A stretch of DNA of 34,708 bases. Source: CAYYHA01 sp964471535 (lineage in GTDB: Bacteria; Myxococcota; Myxococcia; SLRQ01). Below the pieces are notes generated by a model. That model saw nothing but the letters and a program-made list of their open reading frames with translations, did not search any database and was not told the DNA's origin. The position numbers were made by a program, and so were the translations under genes. The stretch lies in NCBI GenBank assembly GCA_964471535.1, contig CAYYHA010000021.1, positions 1-34,708 of the forward strand, given 5' to 3'. Positions 1 to 7,840 of the stretch are shown piece by piece (position 1 is the first letter of the stretch; every line of letters starts with the position of its first letter).

Positions 1-1
1 G

Positions 2-631
2 CCCTCCGCGCCCCCTGCCACGGACACCGAGGCGGTGGCGGTTGTCCAGGTGGAGGCACCTGAGGAGCCGCTGCCTGCGGGGGCCCGCATCGGCCGGCAG
101 GTAGTCGATCGCAAGAAGGAGATCGAGGACACCCTCGCCGATCTCTTCATGGCCGTGGAGGACGCCTACGCGAAGCCGACGCTCAAGGAGGCCTTCGGGT
201 ATCTCCTCGATCTCGCGATGGAGAAGGTACCCTGCGAGTCGGGCTCCATCTACCGAGCAGACATCTCGGCCCGGCACATCGCCTTCGTCGACGCCCGGGG
301 CCCCAAGGCCGACGAACTCTTACGCCTCGACCCCAAGATCCCCATCGGGCGCGGGCTGGTGGGGGTGACGGTGCAGGAGGGCGTTGCCATCGCCATCAGC
401 GACGCCCACAAGGATCCGCGCTTCCTCAAGGCCATCTCGGACCGCATCGGCTACGAGGTGCGCAGCGTCATGACCGTGCCGATCCAGCTCGAGGGACAGG
501 TGATGGGGGCCATCCAGGTCATCAACCGACAAGGGGGGACGGCCTTCGACGAGAAGGACCTCGCCGTGGTCGACTACCTTGCCCACGGCGCTGCCGAGTA
601 CCTGCGACGCAGCGGGGTGGTTACCGTCTAG
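2..631 (+). CDS. GAF-domain protein, 5' end cut by window edge
   Basis: The frame is open from base 2, and no stop separates it from a GTG at 35 (198 residues from there). The gene therefore probably begins upstream of the window and the true start is not visible. From about residue 45 of the GTG-started version to residue 190 the protein reads as one GAF domain: a helical lead-in, a conserved 'GRGLVGVT' turn, then 'VRSVMTVPIQ' and 'GAIQVINR', the usual last strands of GAF domains. GAF domains bind small ligands or act as dimeric sensory modules. No output domain (kinase, GGDEF, HTH) follows before the stop, so if there is one it lies upstream. The Pro/Ala/Glu-rich stretch before the domain looks like a linker from a longer protein. 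The ligand cannot be told. The fold is well supported; the role is unknown. Confidence 0.8.
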   Translation, partial: PSAPPATDTEAVAVVQVEAPEEPLPAGARIGRQVVDRKKEIEDTLADLFMAVEDAYAKPTLKEAFGYLLDLAMEKVPCESGSIYRADISARHIAFVDARGPKADELLRLDPKIPIGRGLVGVTVQEGVAIAISDAHKDPRFLKAISDRIGYEVRSVMTVPIQLEGQVMGAIQVINRQGGTAFDEKDLAVVDYLAHGAAEYLRRSGVVTV

Positions 632-707
632 GCGCCTGGGTCGCGGTGGTGCTCTCCGGTGGGGCCGGCCGATCCCGTCGGTCTTGAGTGCCCCAATTTG
701 TCACGAG

Positions 708-2042
708 TTACGGCCCGTGCGCCGCCTCCAGCTGCCACCGGCCTTCAGTCTCCACGGCCCGACCTTCCTCTGCGAGCTTCAGCAGGTGGGCCACTACGTT
801 GCACTCGGCGAGGGGCCAGGCAGCCTCCGGAACGTCCGTGTAGACCTGCTGCACCATTTCCCGCGGCGTCTGCGCACCGGCGCGCATCGCCTCGACGATG
901 GCCTCCTCCCGCGCCTGGCGATGGGCCAGATAGGCATCGATGTGCTCGGCGGGCCGGGCCGTCGGTGGCCCGTGCGCCGGGAAGAGCACGCGGGGCTCGA
1001 GGGCACGCAGCCGGCGAAGGGAGTCGAAGTAGTCGCGCATCCGGCCCTCGGGAGGACTGACGAGCACGGTGCCGACGCCCGCCATGAGATCGCCGACGAT
1101 GGCGGCCCGTGTCTCCTCCTCGAAGAAGACGAGGTGGCCGGGCGCGTGGCCAGGGGTGTGTACCGCCCGCCAGCGCATCGGCAGCGGCCCCTCGAGTACC
1201 ACCGTCGTGCCGTCGTCGAGGGAGGCGTCGACCTCGAGGGCAGGTTCGGTCTCACGCAGCAGCTCCGCCGTCCTCGGGTGCGCCCGCACCACCGCGCCGA
1301 GCCGCGCCTGCAGGTGGGCGGCGCCGCCCACGTGGTCGGCATGGTGGTGCGTGAGCCAGATCTCCGCGACCTCCACCCCCATCGTATCGAGGACGACGTC
1401 GAGCACCTCCTGCTCCGCGGCCCAGGGCGAGGCGGGGTCCACCACGATGCGCCGCCGCCCCGTTCCCAGCACGTAGGTGTTGGTGTGGGTGGCCGGGGGT
1501 AGGGTCGGGGTGCGAAGCGGCACGAGCCCGACACCGTGGAGAAACTCGTTCCACGGGCGCGGCGCCGCGTCGGCGTAAGCCCCTGCGCCGATTCGCGGGG
1601 CGAGCGCCTGGGGCACGCCCGCTGCTGCCGCGGCCTCGAGGGCGTCCCGCACGCTGGGTGGCAGGAGCAGCCGTCCCTCCCGCCACTCCAAGAGGATCGC
1701 GCTCGGGCGGCGGAAGGTGGCCTGGGCGATCTCCTCCGCTGCGGGGCGGAGCGCAGGGCGCGCCTCGAGGTGGCAGGTGAACAGCGCGATCTCCAGATCG
1801 GGCACCACCCAGCCGGAGAGGCGAAAGCGCCCGGCCGCTCGGAGCTGCGAGGGCGTGAGCGTGATGCCTAGCTCCTCCTCGAGTTCCCGGACGGCGGCTG
1901 CGTCGAGGGATTCGCCGGCCTTCGCTCGGCCGCCGGGAAAGGCCCAGGCCCCGGCCACCAGCCCCCGCGCCCGCTCGACGAGGAGCACCTCGAAGCCGGC
2001 GCCGTCGCCGATGGTGAGTAGGACAGACGCTGCGCGGTCCAT
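708..2042 (-). CDS. Nudix hydrolase / metallo-beta-lactamase (LACTB2-like) fusion
   Basis: A 444-residue protein with two enzyme modules. Residues 1-150 are a Nudix domain with a perfect Nudix box: G38, E44, R52-E53-L54, E56-E57, G59. Residues 170-360 are a metallo-beta-lactamase fold with the zinc-binding HxHxDH motif at H232/H234/D236/H237 and later ligands at about H299 ('HTPGHAPGH'), D318 ('VGDLMAG') and H357 ('FPAHGP'). The last 60 residues look like the winged-helix tail of LACTB2-type hydrolases. Nudix enzymes cleave nucleoside diphosphates linked to another group; LACTB2-like proteins are thioesterases or RNA endonucleases. All catalytic residues I can check are present in both halves. 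The start codon is 23 bases from a divergent gene, has no Shine-Dalgarno, and is preceded by a TATAGT hexamer, so the transcript may be leaderless. The substrate is unknown. Confidence 0.88.
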   Translation of the reverse strand: MDRAASVLLTIGDGAGFEVLLVERARGLVAGAWAFPGGRAKAGESLDAAAVRELEEELGITLTPSQLRAAGRFRLSGWVVPDLEIALFTCHLEARPALRPAAEEIAQATFRRPSAILLEWREGRLLLPPSVRDALEAAAAAGVPQALAPRIGAGAYADAAPRPWNEFLHGVGLVPLRTPTLPPATHTNTYVLGTGRRRIVVDPASPWAAEQEVLDVVLDTMGVEVAEIWLTHHHADHVGGAAHLQARLGAVVRAHPRTAELLRETEPALEVDASLDDGTTVVLEGPLPMRWRAVHTPGHAPGHLVFFEEETRAAIVGDLMAGVGTVLVSPPEGRMRDYFDSLRRLRALEPRVLFPAHGPPTARPAEHIDAYLAHRQAREEAIVEAMRAGAQTPREMVQQVYTDVPEAAWPLAECNVVAHLLKLAEEGRAVETEGRWQLEAAHGP

Positions 2043-2050
2043 GGAGAGCT

Positions 2051-2056
2051 ACTATA
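2051..2056 (-). promoter_or_regulatory. Possible -10 element (leaderless start)
   Basis: On the - strand this reads TATAGT, five of six matches to the sigma-70 -10 consensus. It lies 8 bases before the ATG at 2042, so transcription would start at or next to the start codon. No good -35 hexamer is visible 17-18 bases further upstream. The element overlaps the Shine-Dalgarno of the divergent gene. Confidence 0.3.
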
Positions 2057-2062
2057 AGGAGG
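2056..2062 (+). promoter_or_regulatory. Strong Shine-Dalgarno AAGGAGG
   Basis: A near-perfect ribosome binding site for the small + strand gene. It leaves 3 bases before the ATG at 2066 and 9 before the in-frame ATG at 2072. The spacing favours 2072 as the true start. Confidence 0.6.
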
Positions 2063-2065
2063 CCC

Positions 2066-2482
2066 ATGGCGATGCGACAGCCGGCGCAGCATCCCCGCTG
2101 CGGAACGCTCGAAGGCTTCTCTGCCTACTTCCCCTTGAGCGAGGCGGAAATCCGGGCGCCGCAAGCGCCGGGGGTGATCCAGCTTCGCCTCACCCGCGGT
2201 CTTCTCGCCTACCCCCGGGGCAAGAGTGCGATGGTCCGTTACGCTGCGGCCGACGACGTGCGTGCCTGGCTCCTCGCCCACCGCGAGGCGCTCGAGGCTG
2301 CCGAGCTGCCGGCGCCCCTCCTCTTCCGGGTGTGGATCACCGAGGACCACGCCGCGCGTCTGGCCGAGCTGCGCGACCGCTTCCGCCGGCGCTTCGGGGC
2401 GCTCCCCCTTCTGGATCCGGACTCACTGGGAGCGGCCACACCAGCCGGTGAAGCGGTAGACGGGGGAGCCGCGGATGGGTAG
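2066..2482 (+). CDS. Small protein, possible degenerate GIY-YIG-like fold
   Basis: 138 residues (136 if the better-spaced ATG at 2072 is used). There is no signal peptide or membrane segment. I do not recognise the family with certainty. The order 'APGVIQLR', 'LLAYPRGKSAMVRY', 'DVRAWLLAHRE' and finally 'RDRFRRRFGALPLLD' resembles the compact GIY-YIG-like proteins whose domain runs P-G-V-Y...V-Y-I-G...L-R-x-R-L and ends with a YRxxxGxLPxxN-type motif. The defining Tyr residues and the catalytic Arg/Glu are not clearly conserved, so nuclease activity should not be assumed. It is preceded by a strong AAGGAGG and is divergent from the Nudix-MBL gene. Its last 60 bases overlap the 3' end of the convergent lipoprotein gene, so one of the two C-termini is under unusual constraint. 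Confidence 0.65.
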   Translation: MAMRQPAQHPRCGTLEGFSAYFPLSEAEIRAPQAPGVIQLRLTRGLLAYPRGKSAMVRYAAADDVRAWLLAHREALEAAELPAPLLFRVWITEDHAARLAELRDRFRRRFGALPLLDPDSLGAATPAGEAVDGGAADG

Positions 2483-3292
2483 CTGGTGGAAGCGGGTCGG
2501 GTCCTCTGGATCGAGGAGGGTCGCGGCCGCGCCGACGACCACGGTATCGCAGCCGCCCCAGAGGTTGGGGTGCACCCAGGTGAAGCAGGTGTCGAGGCGG
2601 GTGCGCACAGGATCGTCCTGGCCGGGAAAGGGCGCGACGGTGAGGTCGTCGGAGATGCGCAGGAAGACCGCCCCGCCGCGATCCACGTAGTCGAGGCTCG
2701 CCGGCTGCAGCATGCCGGTGCGAAAGGCGCGGGTCACGAAGGTGGCGAGCGTCTCGTAGTCGGGCATCGCCGTGCCTTGGAAGAGGCCATAGAGCCCGAG
2801 GTCGAGGTCGGCGCCGGTGAGCTGGGCGTTCACGTCGCTCGTGTAGTCGCAGGAGAAGAGGGTGTAGTGGCCAGGGATGCCGTAGGGATCCCGCGCCTCG
2901 TACACGTAGACCTGCCCGGTGTTCTTCACCATCGACAGCTCGGTGTACCCGAAGGCCTCGAGGGCGGTGACGGCACCCTCTGGCCCGTCGGCACAGGGGT
3001 AGACCCGCCGGACCTCGGTGTCGGCGAAGAGGGGGCTGGCCACCTGCCAGGTCTCCTCGGGCAGCCCGTCGGGATTGGCGAGACCTTCGAAGCGTGGCTG
3101 CTCGTAGGCGATGCGTACGATCTCTTCGGCGGTCCACGCGCCGCCGCAGGTGCCGTTGTCCACCGCGATCTCGGCCAGAGCTGCATAGTCGGGCGGCGTC
3201 GGCCCGCACGCGGCGCCGAGGAAGGAAGCGAGGACGGCAGCGAGGAAGGACGGGCCGAAGGCGAGGGCACGCCGCGCGGGCGACGGGAGCAT
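2423..3292 (-). CDS. Putative lipoprotein of unknown function
   Basis: 289 residues from the ATG at 3292. The N-terminus has a basic stretch, a hydrophobic core, and 'FLGAAC' with Cys29. This is a plausible but imperfect lipobox, so the protein is probably exported and perhaps lipidated. The mature part has several Cys (for instance 'NGTCGG', 'VYPCADG', 'LFSCDYTS', 'DTCFTW', 'TGWCGR'), which suggests disulfides in an extracytoplasmic setting. I recognise no domain. The same frame stays open far upstream of 3292, but that part is antisense to mutY and the signal sequence fixes the start. It lies downstream of mutY on the same strand and may be co-transcribed. The 3' end overlaps the convergent small gene by 60 bases. 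Confidence 0.72.
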   Translation of the reverse strand: MLPSPARRALAFGPSFLAAVLASFLGAACGPTPPDYAALAEIAVDNGTCGGAWTAEEIVRIAYEQPRFEGLANPDGLPEETWQVASPLFADTEVRRVYPCADGPEGAVTALEAFGYTELSMVKNTGQVYVYEARDPYGIPGHYTLFSCDYTSDVNAQLTGADLDLGLYGLFQGTAMPDYETLATFVTRAFRTGMLQPASLDYVDRGGAVFLRISDDLTVAPFPGQDDPVRTRLDTCFTWVHPNLWGGCDTVVVGAAATLLDPEDPTRFHQLPIRGSPVYRFTGWCGRSQ

Positions 3293-3318
3293 GGCAGGAG
3301 TATACGGCGAAGCGCCGC

Positions 3319-4332
3319 TCACGCGAGGGCGAGAATCTTCCGGGCCAGCCGCGAGAGGGGGAGGGACTCGGGGGTACGCACCCAGCGCGCCTCCTCGTAG
3401 ATCTCGGGGTCGGGGCGGGGGCCCTCGGTGCCGGCGGGGCAAGCGAGGCCGAAGACGTGAAGGGTCAGCTCGAGGTGGGTGAAGGTGTGGGTGACGCTGC
3501 CGAGGGCGGTGGCCTCGGCCACCTCCTTCGCGGCAACGATGGGAGGCTCCCACAGGCCCCCGAGCAGTCCGCTGGCCTTGCGGCGGGCGAGCCAACGCTC
3601 CTCGCCGCGGGTGGCGAGGGCGACGAGGCCGGAGCGAGCGTGGCGCTTCGGCCGGCGCCGGGGCGTGGGGATCTCGCTGCAGCGGCCGGTCCGCCGGGCG
3701 GCGCAATGGACGGCGACCGGGCACACCTCGCAGGCGGGTGCGGCCGGCGTGCACACGGTGGCGCCGAGTTCCATCAGCGCCTGATTGAAGTCTCCCGGCC
3801 GCCCGCAGCGCTGCACCAGGCGTTCGGCCCGTGACCACAGCCAGCGCGAGACCGCGGCGTTGCCCGGGTCGCCCTCCTTGCCGTAGAGGCGGAGCAGGAC
3901 GCGTGCGACGTTGCCGTCGACGATGGGGGCCGGCTTCTGGAAGGCGATCGAGCGAATCGCTCCGGCGGTGTAACGGCCGATGCCCGGCAGCGCCTCGAGG
4001 GCGCCCGGGTCCTCGGGAAGGCGTCCGGCGTGGACCTCCACGATGCGCCGTGCCGCGCGATGGAGGTTGCGGCAGCGCGCGTAGTAGCCGAGCCCCGACC
4101 ACAGTCCGAGGACCTCCTCGAGGGGGGCGGCGGCGAGTGCCTCTACGGTAGGCAGGTGCTGCATCCAGCGCTCGTAGTAGGGGATCACCGTCTTCACCTG
4201 CGTCTGTTGCAGCATCACCTCACTGACCCAGACGCGGTAGGGATCCCGGGCGTCACGCCGCCACGGGAGGTCGCGGGCATGGCGGCGGTACCACGCCTCG
4301 AGCCGCCTTGCCACCTGCCTCTCGTCGAGCAC
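3319..4332 (-). CDS. mutY: A/G-specific adenine DNA glycosylase MutY
   Basis: MutY removes adenine mispaired with 8-oxoguanine. From the GTG at 4332 the protein is 337 residues, close to the usual 350. The HhH-GPD catalytic domain covers residues 10-190. The catalytic Glu is E38 in 'SEVMLQQTQV', the helix-hairpin-helix is 'LPGIGRYTAGA', and the catalytic Asp is D139 in 'PIVDGNVAR'. The [4Fe-4S] loop C-x6-C-x2-C-x5-C is intact (C194, C201, C204, C210). After residue 225 a degenerate Nudix-like domain follows, which in MutY recognises 8-oxoG. The frame continues upstream in antisense to ppc; the GTG is chosen because family homology starts just after it and ppc begins 49 bases away on the other strand. 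mutY and ppc therefore share a short divergent promoter region. Confidence 0.95.
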   Translation of the reverse strand: MLDERQVARRLEAWYRRHARDLPWRRDARDPYRVWVSEVMLQQTQVKTVIPYYERWMQHLPTVEALAAAPLEEVLGLWSGLGYYARCRNLHRAARRIVEVHAGRLPEDPGALEALPGIGRYTAGAIRSIAFQKPAPIVDGNVARVLLRLYGKEGDPGNAAVSRWLWSRAERLVQRCGRPGDFNQALMELGATVCTPAAPACEVCPVAVHCAARRTGRCSEIPTPRRRPKRHARSGLVALATRGEERWLARRKASGLLGGLWEPPIVAAKEVAEATALGSVTHTFTHLELTLHVFGLACPAGTEGPRPDPEIYEEARWVRTPESLPLSRLARKILALA

Positions 4333-4381
4333 GCGCGCGTTGTAGCAAAGGGGAGGGCAGCGGTTGTAGGGTCTCGCGCCG

Positions 4382-7048
4382 GTGTTCAGGTCGCTCAACA
4401 AGGACGTTCGGCTGCTCGGGGACACCCTCGGCGAGACGCTCCGTGCCCACGGGGGGGAGGTGCTCTTCGAGCAGGTGGAGACGCTGCGGAAGAGCGCCAA
4501 GCGGGCGCGTGAGGCGAGCAGCGAGCGGGCGCGGGAGCGGGCCCGCAGCGCGATGGATGCGCTCTGCGCCCAGCTCGATGCGAAGCAGGCTGCCGAGGTG
4601 GTGCGAGCCTTCACTTCCTACTTCCAGCTGGTCAACCTGGGCGAGGACGTGGAGCGCACGCGGGTGATCCGACGGCGCCAGATCGAGGGGCGGGTGCTCG
4701 AGGAGAGCCTCGACTGGGCGGTGGGGGTGCTCGCGGAAGCGGGTGCGAGCCGCGAGGAGGTGCTCGAGGTACTCTCCGAACTGCGACTGACCTTCGTTTT
4801 CACCGCCCACCCCACCGAGGCGCGGCGTCGAACCACCGAGCGGCTGTTGGCGCAGGTCAAGGACGCGCTGGTGGATCTCGACCGGCGCGTACTCACCCCC
4901 ATCGAGACTCAGGCGACGCTACGACACATGCGGGCGGCGATCGAGGCGCTCTGGGAGCATTCGGTCGAGCGCTCGCGGCGGCCCGACGTGCTCGACGAGG
5001 TGAAGGCGGGACTGTGGTACCTGGAGAAGATCCTGATGGACCAGGTGCCGCGCCTGGCGCGGCGCATCCACCGGGCGTTGTGCCGGCACTACGGAGCGAT
5101 CGACCTCGACGCAGTGCCTCTGCCGGTGCGCTTCGGCAGCTGGATGGGCAGCGATCGCGACGGAAACCCCTACGTCACCGATGCGATCACCGAGCGCACC
5201 CTAGAGCTGCAGCGCCGATCGGTCCTCGGCCGCTACCTGCGGGACCTCGACGCGCTCGCAGATCACCTGGCGGCCCACGAGGCGCGCCTCGAGGGACTCG
5301 AGGAGCTCTCGTGGTACCTCGAGCGCGCCGGCCGAGCCGTTCCCGAAGTGACCGACGCCGCCCTTGCGCGCAACCCCGAGGAGCCGCTCCGGCGGATGCT
5401 CACCTACATGCGAGAGCGCGTGGCGCGGGCCCGCGAGGGACGCGCCGGCGGCTACCCGGGACCCGACGCCTTTCTCGAGGATCTGCGGGCGCTCCGCCGC
5501 GTGCTCCTCGCCTCACGGGCCGTCGCGCTTCCCGACGACCGCCTTTTCGATCTCATCGCGCGCGTGCGCTGCTTCGGCTTCGTAATGGCGCGGCTCGACG
5601 TACGGGAGGACAGCCGGGTCCATCGCGTGGTCGTCGCTGAGCTCCTGGGCGAGCCGGACTATCCCTCGTGGTCGGAGCGCCGCCGGATCGAGGCGCTCTC
5701 TCGCCTGCGGCTTCCCCATCGGGAGCGACGGCTGTCCGAGGAGGCGCGCCGTCTCATCGAACTCTTCGCGAGCATCGGCCGGCTGCAGATGCGCTTCGGG
5801 CCCGAGGCCATCGGCACCTACATCGTCTCGATGACCGAGAGCGCCGCCGACATCCTGGAGGTCCTGGCGCTCGCCCGGCTCTTTCGCATCGATCCCCACC
5901 TCGACTTGGTGCCGCTCTTCGAGACGCAGGCGGCGCTCGACCGCGCCGGGAAGCTCCTTCGGCGCCTCTTTCGCGACCCGGCGTATCGAGCCCACCTCCG
6001 GGACCGGGGCGAGGTGCAGGAGGTCCTGGTGGGCTACAGCGATTCGATGAAGGAGTCGGGCATCTTCGCCAGCCGGGTGAAAGTGCGCGCGGCGCAGGTC
6101 GAAGCGGCGCGTGCCTGCGCGCAGGCGAAGGTGAAGCTTCGGGTCTTCCACGGGCGCGGCGGCTCCATCAGCCGCGGCGGCGGCCCCACCCATCGCGCCA
6201 TCCGCGCCCTCCCACGCGAGGCGTTCTCCGGTGATCTCAAGATCACCGAGCAAGGGGAGGTGCGGGCCTTCCACTTCGCCGATGCCGACCTCGCGGCGTG
6301 GTATCTCGAGCGGGTCGTGGGTGCGGCACTGCTCACCCGCCACGAGGCGCGGAGGGGGATCCGTGTCGGCGGTGGGGAGGACGCCGGTCTCCTCGAATCT
6401 CTGGCAGAGGCGAGCCGCGAGGCCTACCGGGCGCTCGTGGAGACCGAGGGCTTCTTCGACTACTTCAACACCGCGACCCCCGTCGATCAGATCGCGGCGC
6501 TCAACATCGGGAGCCGGCCCGCGAAGCGCGGCCGCGGGCAAGGCCTCGGAGACCTGCGGGCGATCCCCTGGGTCTTCGCCTGGTCCCAGAGCCGCCACGT
6601 GCTCACCGGCTGGTATGGGGTCGGGACGGCCCTCGAAGGTGTGAGCCGCCAGAAGGGAGGACTCGCGCGCCTGCGCCGCCTCTACCGCGAGAGCCCCTTC
6701 TTCCAGGACACCCTCGACAACGTGCAGATGACCCTGGCGAAGGCGGATCTGGCGATCGCCGAGCGCTACGCGGCGCTCGCGCCCGCCGCCGTACGCGAGC
6801 GAATCTTTCCCGCCATCGCAGCGGAGTACCCACGCACGGTGCGCCTGGTGAAGAAGGTGCTCGAGATCGACGAGCTGCTCGACGACGACCCGGTCTTGCA
6901 GCGATCCATTCGACTCCGTAACCCCTATGTCGATCCGCTCTCGTACCTGCAGGTTCACGCGATGCGGCATACCTCCAGCGCCGCTTGGGCCCGGGTGGCT
7001 CGGGAGGCCGTGAAGGGGATCGCAGCGGGGCTTCGGAACACGGGATAG
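4382..7048 (+). CDS. ppc: Phosphoenolpyruvate carboxylase
   Basis: Carboxylates PEP with bicarbonate to oxaloacetate, refilling the TCA cycle. 888 residues from the GTG at 4382, the normal size of bacterial PEPC (about 880-930). Catalytic landmarks are in place: H143 in 'FTAHPTEARRRT', K557 in 'GYSDSMKESG', and H590/R592 in 'FHGRGGSISRGGGP', the glycine-rich signature. The C-terminus ends in 'RNTG', matching the conserved QNTG tail whose Gly carboxylate is needed for activity, so the gene is complete. Only a weak Shine-Dalgarno is seen before the start. It is divergent from mutY and followed after 3 bases by an FGE-fold gene, which implies co-transcription. Allosteric control cannot be read from the sequence. 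Confidence 0.96.
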   Translation: MFRSLNKDVRLLGDTLGETLRAHGGEVLFEQVETLRKSAKRAREASSERARERARSAMDALCAQLDAKQAAEVVRAFTSYFQLVNLGEDVERTRVIRRRQIEGRVLEESLDWAVGVLAEAGASREEVLEVLSELRLTFVFTAHPTEARRRTTERLLAQVKDALVDLDRRVLTPIETQATLRHMRAAIEALWEHSVERSRRPDVLDEVKAGLWYLEKILMDQVPRLARRIHRALCRHYGAIDLDAVPLPVRFGSWMGSDRDGNPYVTDAITERTLELQRRSVLGRYLRDLDALADHLAAHEARLEGLEELSWYLERAGRAVPEVTDAALARNPEEPLRRMLTYMRERVARAREGRAGGYPGPDAFLEDLRALRRVLLASRAVALPDDRLFDLIARVRCFGFVMARLDVREDSRVHRVVVAELLGEPDYPSWSERRRIEALSRLRLPHRERRLSEEARRLIELFASIGRLQMRFGPEAIGTYIVSMTESAADILEVLALARLFRIDPHLDLVPLFETQAALDRAGKLLRRLFRDPAYRAHLRDRGEVQEVLVGYSDSMKESGIFASRVKVRAAQVEAARACAQAKVKLRVFHGRGGSISRGGGPTHRAIRALPREAFSGDLKITEQGEVRAFHFADADLAAWYLERVVGAALLTRHEARRGIRVGGGEDAGLLESLAEASREAYRALVETEGFFDYFNTATPVDQIAALNIGSRPAKRGRGQGLGDLRAIPWVFAWSQSRHVLTGWYGVGTALEGVSRQKGGLARLRRLYRESPFFQDTLDNVQMTLAKADLAIAERYAALAPAAVRERIFPAIAAEYPRTVRLVKKVLEIDELLDDDPVLQRSIRLRNPYVDPLSYLQVHAMRHTSSAAWARVAREAVKGIAAGLRNTG

Positions 7049-7051
7049 CCC

Positions 7052-7759
7052 ATGGGGGCGGAGGTCATGGGCGAAAGTCGGTACGAAGGCGCGGTGATCG
7101 AGGTTCCCGCCGGGTGGAAACTCCTGTCGGATCGGGTCGGGGGTCGGCAGCACGTCCCCGCCTTCGCGATGGACCGAGATCTGGTCACCGTCGCCGACTA
7201 CCGCCGCTTCATCGAGGCGGGCGGCTACCTGCAGCCGGAATACTGGGATGAGGAGGGCTGGCAGTGGCGCACGCGCGAGGGCATCGAGGCGCCGCGCTTC
7301 TTCGGCGATCCGGATTGGGCGCCCTATCTCGAGCCTGAGCGTCCCATCGTCGGGGTGAGCTACTGGGAGGCGCGCGCCTTCTGCGCGTGGGCCGGGCGGG
7401 CGCTGCCCACCGAGGTGCAGTGGGAGGCGGCGGCCCGCGGCGAGGATGGGCGACTCTACCCGTGGGGGAACCGCTTCGACGAGGGACGGGTGGGGATGCG
7501 CGGGGTGGGGCGCCGGGGCACCTGGCCGGTGGGGCACTGGCCCCGCGCCAACGGCCCCTACGGCCACCGGGATCTGGTGGGCAACGTGTGGCAGTGGACG
7601 ACCGACGATTGGGACCCCGGGCGCTCGCGGGCGAAAGCGGTACGCGGCGGCGCGTGGTCGGCGCGGCCGGTTCACGCGCGTACCGACCATCGAAACGGGT
7701 ACCAGCCCGAGGGCCGGTGGAGCCACGTGGGCTTTCGCACCGTGCTTCCGGGCGTTTGA
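7052..7759 (+). CDS. FGE/SUMF1-fold protein (EgtB-like C-terminal domain)
   Basis: 235 residues covering a single formylglycine-generating-enzyme-type domain. Typical landmarks in order: 'FAMDRDLVTVADYRRFIEAG', 'PIVGVSYWEARAFCAWAG', 'LPTEVQWEAAARG', 'YPWGN', 'DLVGNVWQW', 'RGGAWSA' and 'HVGFR'. This superfamily includes FGE, the ergothioneine synthase EgtB and PvdO. The two active-site cysteines of true FGE, which sit between 'RGGS' and the final GFR, are missing: that segment has none, and the only Cys in the whole protein is C111. It is therefore unlikely to make formylglycine in sulfatases. There is also no DinB-like N-terminal domain as in EgtB. The ATG lies 3 bases after the ppc stop, so translation is probably coupled to ppc. 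A link to PEPC function is only positional. Confidence 0.88.
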   Translation: MGAEVMGESRYEGAVIEVPAGWKLLSDRVGGRQHVPAFAMDRDLVTVADYRRFIEAGGYLQPEYWDEEGWQWRTREGIEAPRFFGDPDWAPYLEPERPIVGVSYWEARAFCAWAGRALPTEVQWEAAARGEDGRLYPWGNRFDEGRVGMRGVGRRGTWPVGHWPRANGPYGHRDLVGNVWQWTTDDWDPGRSRAKAVRGGAWSARPVHARTDHRNGYQPEGRWSHVGFRTVLPGV

Positions 7760-7810
7760 GCACGGGGTGCCACGGCGCGCCGCGAGCGCCCGGCGCAGCA
7801 CACCTTGCCA

Positions 7811-7838
7811 AGGGGAGGAGGGCCGGAGAACCTCCCTT
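7811..7838 (+). promoter_or_regulatory. Hairpin covering the Shine-Dalgarno of the M14 gene
   Basis: AGGGGAGG (7811-7818) pairs with CCTCCCTT (7831-7838) around a 12-base loop. Six pairs are Watson-Crick G-C or A-T, then one G-T and one A-T. The stem holds the purine-rich GGGAGG and ends 3 bases before the ATG at 7841; a second GGAG sits in the loop (7825-7828). It could limit translation, but this is inferred from pairing alone. Confidence 0.3.
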
Positions 7839-7840
7839 CC

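Noticed and set aside
4339..4369. Direct repeat GTTGTAG twice in the mutY-ppc divergent region
   Set aside because: Only 7 bases each; it could be two promoter -10-like elements on the - strand, but the match is too short to support an operator.
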